The notes beneath the pieces were generated by a model that searched no databases, was not told the DNA's origin, and worked only from the letters and a program-made list of their open reading frames with translations. Shown here piece after piece: positions 57,739 to 64,000 of a stretch of DNA of 64,000 bases (its first letter is position 1; each line of letters starts with the position of its first letter). The DNA is from Stomoxys calcitrans. Taxonomy: Eukaryota; Arthropoda; Insecta; Diptera; Muscidae. A program made the position numbers and the translations under genes. The stretch is taken from assembly GCF_963082655.1 (NCBI RefSeq), contig NC_081552.1, positions 125,397,494-125,461,493 of the forward strand. The letters run 5' to 3'.

Positions 57739-58935
57739 TGTTGAGATAATTTTCCCTTTTGCCTATGCACAGTACAAAAAAAGACAAAGTGACTTCTTCT
57801 TTTCAAACAAAAGGGCTAGAACAGAGTTAATTTATTCAAACAGCAAAGTTTGGAAAAAGGTTACACAATTTTCAAAGTCGAAGTACTTATCGATGGTTAT
57901 CGCTTGGAGGTCCAAAAAGAAGAGAGAGTTTTAAAATAGAACAAAAGTTAAGACAGCTATATCAGGTTATGAACCGATTTGAACCATACTTGGCACAGTT
58001 GTTGGATATCATAACGAAATACTTCGTGCAAAAATTCATTCAAATTGGATAAGAATTGCGCCCTCTAGAGGCTCAAGAAGTCAAGATCCAAGATCGGTTT
58101 TTATGACAGCTATATAAGGCTATGGACCGATTTGAACCATACTTGGCACAGTTGTTGGATATCGTAACAAAACACGTCGTGAAAAATTTCTTTCCAATCG
58201 GATAAGAATTGCGCACTCTAGAGGCTCAAGAAGTCAAGACCCCAGATAGGTTTATATGGCAGCTATATCAGGTTATGGACCGATTTCAACCATACTAGGC
58301 ACACTTGTTGGATATAATAACGAAACACGTCGTGCAAAATTTCATTCCAATCGGATAAGAATTGCGCTCTCTAGAGGCTCAAGAAATCAAGACCCAAGAT
58401 CGGTTTATATGGCAGCTATATCAGGTTATACACCGATTTGAACCATACTTGGCAATGTTGTTGGATATCATAGCAAAACACGTCGTGCAAAATTTCATTC
58501 CAATCGGATAAGAATTGCGCACTCTAGAGGCTCAAGAAGTCAAGACCCAAGATCGGTTTATATGGCAGCTATATCAAAACATGGACCGATATGGCCCATT
58601 TACAATACCAACCGACCTACACTAATAAGAAGTATTTGTGCAAAATTTCAAGCGGCTAGCTTTACTCCTTAGGAAGTTAGCGTGCTGTCGACAGACAGAC
58701 GGACGGACGGACAGACGGACGGACATGGCTAGATCGACATAAAATTTCACGACGATCAAGAATATATATACTTTATGGGGTCTCAGACGAATATTTCGAG
58801 TAGTTACAATCAGAATGACGTAATTAGTATACCCCCCATCTTATGGTGGAGGGTATAAAAAGGCTTAAAATCTAATAGAAAATGTATGTGAGCTATTTGG
58901 ATGTGGTGTGGAAAAAAGATATATTTTTCACAACA
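57739..58935 (-). repeat. 3' LTR of BEL element 2, interrupted
   Basis: On the minus strand it starts TGTTGTGAAAAATATATC at 58935, is cut at 58861, and resumes at 57945, ending ...TTATCTCAACA at 57739. The ends TGTTG/CAACA form a perfect short inverted repeat. Without the insertion it would be 282 bp. AATAAA (minus) lies at 57831-57836. Confidence 0.7.
57946..58860 (+). mobile_element. mini-me/DINE-like element inserted in the LTR
   Basis: Starts inside an inner unit (no head), 153-bp units, (GGAC)n at about 58695-58725, tail ATGGTGGAGGGTATA at about 58841-58855. Confidence 0.8.
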
Positions 58936-58946
58936 TTCTCCCCCCT
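58936..58946 (-). other. Polypurine tract of BEL element 2
   Basis: Minus-strand AGGGGGGAGAA directly before the LTR TG: a textbook plus-strand primer site. Confidence 0.85.
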
Positions 58947-59108
58947 GAAGGACGAATGTTCTTGAATGTGGTCTGCTGAGCAATGATGGACTACCGTTGG
59001 GAGAATTTTAGTCGAGGTCACAACCTCCGCTATGCTCCGACTCACAGCGTGTAGTGGTAGTCATCGTTGCAACACCTATCCAAACGAAAAGGTCCTTCGA
59101 CGTTGAAA

Positions 59109-60514
59109 TTAATTTTGGGACTTGTCCAAATCAGGGATGGAATGTGGCGAATTATCTGGAAGAATACATATTTTAGAAATTGGTCGTTTAAAAATTTTAT
59201 TCTTAGTCAGAACCGATACCACCCTTGTATGTCCATCGAGTCCAGGATGAATATTTTCAACACGTCCAAGTGTCCATTGCCCTGGAGCACATCTCTCATC
59301 TGTAACGAGAACCAAGTCTCCAATTTTGATGTCGTTGAAAGTTTTTGTCCTTTTCGGGCGAGATTGAAGGCGATTTAGATACTCATGTTGCCATTTTTTC
59401 CAAAAATGTTGCTTGATCTTCTCAACAATCTTCCAGCGAGTAAGATGATTAATATTAGTTTCCAAAAGCGTTTCTTCCTGTAAGCAATTTGTTGGTTCCC
59501 CTATAAGAAAATGTGCTGGAGTAAGAGCCTCAAAGTCAGTAGGATCAGATGATAATGGACAAAGTGGACGAGAATTGAGGCAACCCTCAATTTGGCATAA
59601 TAGTGTCGTCAGCTCCTCGAAGGTGAGAGCTCTGTCATTCGTAATTCTTTTCAAGTGATATTTAACGGACTTCACACCTGCTTCTCAGAGACCCCCAAAA
59701 TTGGGTGAAGCAGGCGGTATGAAATGTCAATTAGTACAGCCCTGGCTTAAAGCGTGACGAAGATCTCCTGGTAAAGAGGTTTGACTTCGATTATAAAGTA
59801 CTTTTAATTCCTTCGAAGCACCAACAAAATTAGTGCCACAGTCCGAATAAAGATCTGTACAAGCGCCTCTCCCAGAAATGAAGCGTCTAAAAGCAGCGAG
59901 AAAAGCATTAGTCGTGAGATCTGATACAGCCTCTAAATGCAAAGCCTTTGTAACCATGCATACAAATACGCATATGTATCCTTTCGTCGTGCTAGCAGAT
60001 CTTAAATTAGAATTTTTTATGCAAACGGGTCCTGCATAATCGACGCCACTATGTTTGAAGGGTCTAGCAATAGCCAAACGCACACTCGGTAGATTCCCCA
60101 TAATCTGCTGAGTCGTTTTAGCATTGTATCGGAAACATCTCATACACTCATCGATCAAGCGTTTAGCCAGTTGATTACCAGAAACAATCCAAATCTTCGG
60201 TTCACAAATGACATTGTCAACGTTACACCGCCGTGCAACGTCCGTTCATGGGCGTCAGCAATAATAAGACGAGGCGAAGGGCTGTGTTTAGACATAATAA
60301 TAGGAAGCCTTACATCGTATGTAAGATTCGAATTTTGTAAACGTACGCCTACACGTATGAGGCCCCCCTCATCCAGGAACGGCATCAGTTTCAGGATAGG
60401 ACTTTTCCTTATCTCACATTTCCTGGCAAGTCCAGATATTTCATTAGGGAAATCGATCCTTTGAGAGGTAACGTAAAGCATGGTTGAATTCAAAAAGGGA
60501 CAAGGGTCCTCCAC
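59109..60514 (-). pseudogene. BEL element 2 integrase and C-terminal domain, broken
   Basis: Minus-strand pieces: 60514-60155 (ADAHERTLHGGVTLTMSFVN, HHCC region), 60158-59727 (second half of the HHCC zinc region DECMRCF; GVDYAGPVC, first D; YSDCGTNFVGASKEL, second D), 59675-59109 (CQIEGCLNSRPLCPLSS, KIGDLVLVTDE...GQWTLGRVE, DUF5641-like). Breaks: frameshifts near 60490 and 60175, and two TGA codons (59727-59729 and 59685-59687) at places where the family has Trp. Non-functional. Confidence 0.85.
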
Positions 60515-63500
60515 GCTTAGTTTCCAAATTTCTGCAATTCCCTATAAATCTTAGACAATAAGCAAATACCCTTACTAATGTCTGCAGTCTTGAATAATCA
60601 GTAAAGATCTTAGGATAATCTTTCTCATCGACTACATTCGTAGATATCTTGGCCTTCCTTTCCTCCTCAGAGGTAAATAAATTAGGAAGCATCTGAGGCC
60701 AAGATTGTTCAGATTCGTACAAAAAAGTGGGTCCAAACCACCACGACCGATTTTCCACTAATTCCTCAGCCAGCAATCCCCTTAAAGCGCAGTCTGCCGG
60801 GTTAAGAACACTTGGAACATATCTCCACTGAAGAGGATTGCTTAAACGCTGAATGTCTGCCACCCTATCGGCAACATAAACCGACCAGTTAGAGGGGGAT
60901 TTACGAATCCAGCTCAGAACAGTAGAACTATCGCTCCAATAAAAAATGTTTCCAATATCCAAAGCAACAAGTGACTCTCGAACCTTCTTAGTCAACTTAA
61001 CACCAAGTGCAGCAGCACAAAGCTCAAGTCGTGGTATTGAAACCGTTTTAATCGGAGAGACCTTAGATTTCGCTTGCAAAATGTTAACAAATAAGCCACT
61101 ATCTGCCATTACTCGTGCATAGACAACGGCAGCATAAGCAATGGTGGAGGCGTCACAAAAACAATGTAGCTGGGTGCCAAAATTTGGAGACCATTGAATC
61201 CATCTTTGAATCGTTAGATTCGAAAACGTTGGCAGCGAAAGTCTATGATTCAACCATTGTGTCTCAAGTGAAGATGGAATCTCTTCATCCCAACCAACGC
61301 CATGTTCCCAGAGTTGCTTAAATAGAGACTTGGCAACCACTGTAGTAGGCGTCAGCCAACCCAATGGGTCATAAAGTCTAGCAGACTCAGACAAAATCTC
61401 CCGCTTAGTAAAGTAAGGCCTTTTCTCGAGATTGACTGTGAAAAAAAACGAGTCAGTGTCGGTGTTCCACTGAATGCCAAGAGTTTTAACAACATTGTCA
61501 TGATCAAATTTGAGGGCAGCCGAAGTCTCCCTATGTGCCTCTGGTATTGTAGAAAGCAACTCCCTGGAATTAGTTCTCCATATCCGAAGATTACAACCAG
61601 CCCTCTCTAAAAGCCCACATAAAGTCCTATATAACAAAATCGAAGTGTCCACACTATCTGAACCAGATATTATATCGTCCACGTAAGAGTCTTCAACCAA
61701 AACCCCAGCAGCCTCTGGGAAAGTATGTCGATTGTCGTCAGCAATTTGACGAAGTATCCGAATGGCGAGATAAGGAGCCGAAGTGGTGCCATAAGTAACG
61801 GTGTTCAACTCATAGATCGAAATATCATCAGAGGGGCTATAACGCCATCTGCTGGAATCTTCTATGATCCTGACAAACACGTATTTGACGAAAAACTTTT
61901 TCTCAATGTCCGCACTGAAAGCCACCCTATGGCGTCTCCACTTGGTCATTATGCCAGAGAGATCATTCTGTAAAGCGGGTCCAGGAGAAAGTTCGTCATT
62001 GAGAGATTTACAGTCAGCCATGTGGCTACTGCCATCGAAAACCACCCTCAATTTCGTAGTTGAGCTACTTTCCTTCAGAACGCCGTGATGAGACAGAAAA
62101 TAAGAATCTGGTCGAACGTCAGTTGGATATATCCCAATTCTAGTCATATGTCCCAAAGATTCGTACTCTTCCATGAAAGCCCTATATGTATCAGCAAATC
62201 CGGGTCTCTTCGTAAAAGAAATTTCGAGTTGTCTAATACGCCGAAAGGCATTAGTGACGTTATAGTCAAGGACAGGACCAGAATTCGACCTAAGAATAGA
62301 TTTAAATGGCAAATTAACCTGATATCGACCATCTCCGACTCGATTCGTAGTAGCCCTGAAAAAGTTCTCACACTCCAGCTCCTCACTGGTAAGTTTCCTT
62401 TTAAAAATGACCTCCTCCTGCTCCCAAAAGGACTTAAGTATGTTTTCTAAATTCACATTATGAAAATGGATCCGACTAGTTGAGACCGAATCACTAGGTC
62501 CAGAAAACACCCAACCAAAGGTAGTCTTCTGAAAGAATAGTTCCTTATGCACGAATGATTCCGTAGGAATCTTGATTTTTGAACACACATCTGACCCCAA
62601 TATCAAGTCGATTGGGTCGGATTTGTAAAAGTAAGGATCAGCCAAGTCGTCCAGTTCAATATTAGGCAACGAAATATGTTCAGAAGATGGTTCTGGCGTA
62701 TAAGAAGAGAGAGAAGAAAGAACAAGAGCTGTACACGAAAGCACTAACTCTTGCTTTCGAGTGAATAAGTTTAGATTCACAGAAAATTTAGATAAGTTTC
62801 CAACGCCGTTTCCAACACCAAGCACCCGACAATGCGATCTGGTCTTTCCAAGACCCAATAACTGAACAGCGGACTCAGATATCAAACTTCCCTGCGAACC
62901 AGGGTCAAGTAAAGCACGCAAAGTGAATTTACCTCGCTTTGTCATGATGCAAAGCCGAATGGTGTAGAGCAAAACAGAATTAAAAGATTGCGCACTATGA
63001 GAAGTGACCTGATTGGACGAGTCCAGTAACCTAGTCTGAGTTACAGGCTCATCAGAATGAAGCACTGTATGATGAGGTTGCTTACAAGTTATGCAACGAA
63101 ATATAGACTTGTAATTGTTTGCATCGTGCCCGACCACAAAGCAATTGCGGCATATGTTCTTATCCGAGAGAAATTTATTTTTAGCGATCAATGTTAAGGC
63201 AAGAAATTTGAAACATTTCGAGAGATAATGATTTTTGTCACAAAATAAGCAAACAGTTTGGTTCGGTTTAGAAAACTTTCCAGAATGACTGGATGTTTTC
63301 TTATATTGAGAAGAGGGTTTGTAACCTTTATCATTCTTCGTAGAATTAGATTTAGAAGTCGATGAGAGCTGATCGGTCATGGACTCAAGTGTCCTAAAAG
63401 TTCTCTCCAAGAACGAAAACAACTCAGAAATCAAAGGCAATTCCGCAGAAGACCTAAGAGATTGTTCCCAATCTCGACGTGACTGAAGATCTAGCTTCTG

Positions 63501-64000
63501 GACAAGTAAATGAATCAACAGTGGGTCCCATGAATCAGTGCTAACATCCAAATTTCGCAACGATGCGATACATTCCTGAGCGGAATCCAATAAATTCTTA
63601 ATAGTCTGAAAACCACCATCCGATTTAGGGATATTGAATAATCTGGATATCAAGTTACCAACGAGCATCCGCTTGTTGTGGTACCTTGACTCCAAAATGT
63701 GCCACGCAGTATCGTAATTTGCCTCAGTGGCAGAAATATTTTTAATCAAATTGGCAGCCTCGCCCACGAGAGTACCGCGAAGATAATAGAATTTCTGAAT
63801 TTTATTCAGCGAGTTATTCCGATGAACGAGCGAAAGGTATATATCGCGAAATGGAATCCACTCTGTATAGTCGCCTGAGAATTTAGGAAGTGAAATTTTA
63901 GGTAGTGTAGAATCAGAAGCCAATGTGTCGGAACGATTGTGCTGTGCAACAAATGTACTCGCCATAGGTGAGTGAGAAATGGAAAAGTCAGACAAGGATT
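60444..64000 (-). CDS. BEL element 2 Gag-protease-RT-RNase H (partial, open for over 1,180 codons)
   Basis: The frame is open to the window edge; the first ATG in it is at 63965, but ~100 or more Gag residues are probably outside. Gag: FSGDYTEWIPFRDIYLSLV near 63880. Zinc knuckles: CLFCDKNHYLSKC near 63250; CRNCFVVGHDANNY near 63150, whose last Cys is Tyr; CITCKQPHHTVLH near 63090. Protease: LLDPGSQGSLIS near 62900. RT: LRVVFDGSSHMADC near 62040, SYVDDIISG near 61680. RNase H: HCFCDASTIAYAA near 61160, WSDSSTVLSWI near 60930. Between 61910 and 61850 the residues fit the family poorly, which suggests two compensating indels near the first catalytic Asp of RT. The frame ends at 60444 after a frameshift. 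Confidence 0.85.
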   Translation of the reverse strand, partial: SLSDFSISHSPMASTFVAQHNRSDTLASDSTLPKISLPKFSGDYTEWIPFRDIYLSLVHRNNSLNKIQKFYYLRGTLVGEAANLIKNISATEANYDTAWHILESRYHNKRMLVGNLISRLFNIPKSDGGFQTIKNLLDSAQECIASLRNLDVSTDSWDPLLIHLLVQKLDLQSRRDWEQSLRSSAELPLISELFSFLERTFRTLESMTDQLSSTSKSNSTKNDKGYKPSSQYKKTSSHSGKFSKPNQTVCLFCDKNHYLSKCFKFLALTLIAKNKFLSDKNICRNCFVVGHDANNYKSIFRCITCKQPHHTVLHSDEPVTQTRLLDSSNQVTSHSAQSFNSVLLYTIRLCIMTKRGKFTLRALLDPGSQGSLISESAVQLLGLGKTRSHCRVLGVGNGVGNLSKFSVNLNLFTRKQELVLSCTALVLSSLSSYTPEPSSEHISLPNIELDDLADPYFYKSDPIDLILGSDVCSKIKIPTESFVHKELFFQKTTFGWVFSGPSDSVSTSRIHFHNVNLENILKSFWEQEEVIFKRKLTSEELECENFFRATTNRVGDGRYQVNLPFKSILRSNSGPVLDYNVTNAFRRIRQLEISFTKRPGFADTYRAFMEEYESLGHMTRIGIYPTDVRPDSYFLSHHGVLKESSSTTKLRVVFDGSSHMADCKSLNDELSPGPALQNDLSGIMTKWRRHRVAFSADIEKKFFVKYVFVRIIEDSSRWRYSPSDDISIYELNTVTYGTTSAPYLAIRILRQIADDNRHTFPEAAGVLVEDSYVDDIISGSDSVDTSILLYRTLCGLLERAGCNLRIWRTNSRELLSTIPEAHRETSAALKFDHDNVVKTLGIQWNTDTDSFFFTVNLEKRPYFTKREILSESARLYDPLGWLTPTTVVAKSLFKQLWEHGVGWDEEIPSSLETQWLNHRLSLPTFSNLTIQRWIQWSPNFGTQLHCFCDASTIAYAAVVYARVMADSGLFVNILQAKSKVSPIKTVSIPRLELCAAALGVKLTKKVRESLVALDIGNIFYWSDSSTVLSWIRKSPSNWSVYVADRVADIQRLSNPLQWRYVPSVLNPADCALRGLLAEELVENRSWWFGPTFLYESEQSWPQMLPNLFTSEEERKAKISTNVVDEKDYPKIFTDYSRLQTLVRVFAYCLRFIGNCRNLETKRGGPLSLFEFNHALRYLSKDRFP

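Larger units (their letters stand above)
57739..64000 (-). mobile_element. BEL/Pao LTR retrotransposon 2 (minus strand, 5' end outside window)
   Basis: 3' LTR (57739-58935, split by a mini-me copy), polypurine tract, integrase frames and gag-pol frame running to the window edge. Clearly diverged from the element at 10579. It lacks an accessory ORF between integrase and 3' LTR: only about 170 bp separate the pol end from the polypurine tract. Confidence 0.9.

Overview
The window looks like repeat-saturated nuclear DNA from a higher fly, probably a calyptrate or muscoid. This is inferred from abundant mini-me/DINE-like elements built from a (TA)n tract, a conserved core and a (GTCY)n tract, and from BEL/Pao, LOA/R1-like and mariner elements typical of Diptera. 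Only one piece of host gene was recognised: a 170-bp minus-strand exon (32225-32394) encoding part of a copper type II monooxygenase (dopamine beta-hydroxylase/MOXD1-like). The rest reads as two very large introns, each over 31 kb inside the window, filled with nested mobile elements.

Layout. 1-9.7 kb: LINE fragments, two head-to-tail mini-me-like elements, a tRNA-Ala-like relic, a SINE copy and a Tc1-type relic. 9.7-22.8 kb: a mini-me-like element split by a complete 11,785-bp BEL/Pao retrotransposon (10579-22363) with 5-bp target duplications. 22.8-30.3 kb: a LINE relic, more mini-me copies and a mariner cut into pieces by them. 30.4-39.6 kb: an unclassified repeat family, the host exon, diverged mini-me-like tandem repeats, a second mariner and a SINE. 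39.8-46 kb: a 240-bp tandem duplication, a head-to-tail mini-me array with a tripled head, and a gypsy relic. 46-57.7 kb: two long decayed LINEs, one carrying an intact SINE with target duplication. 57.7-64 kb: a second, minus-strand BEL/Pao element, running off the window, whose 3' LTR is split by another mini-me copy.

The candidate for a new system is the first BEL element. Its LTRs differ by one substitution apart from a 3-bp and a 97-bp indel. Between the 5' LTR and gag lies a 4.6-kb leader that carries 24 copies of TTGCAC (22 of them ATTGCAC, 16 TATTGCAC) in 2.5 kb, all on the sense strand and with no reverse-complement copy seen. After pol, where an env gene might sit, is an intact 201-aa ORF. 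It repeats the three-zinc-knuckle module of the element's own Gag, carries a very basic Q/K/R-rich tail, and is preceded by a strong 3' splice site. A GGTAAGT donor lies about 80 bp downstream of the 5' LTR. My reading, which is inference, is that the leader array is removed from spliced mRNAs and marks the genomic RNA, and that the extra nucleocapsid-like protein is made from a spliced RNA and may bind that RNA. The pol frame of this copy carries a TGA and a frameshift.

Other structure: the inner unit of the mini-me-like elements repeats at exactly 153 bp without indels; its ends assemble head to tail; and the mobile elements here are layered deeply enough (SINE in LINE, mariner in repeat, repeat in mariner, BEL in repeat, repeat in LTR) to give a relative insertion chronology.
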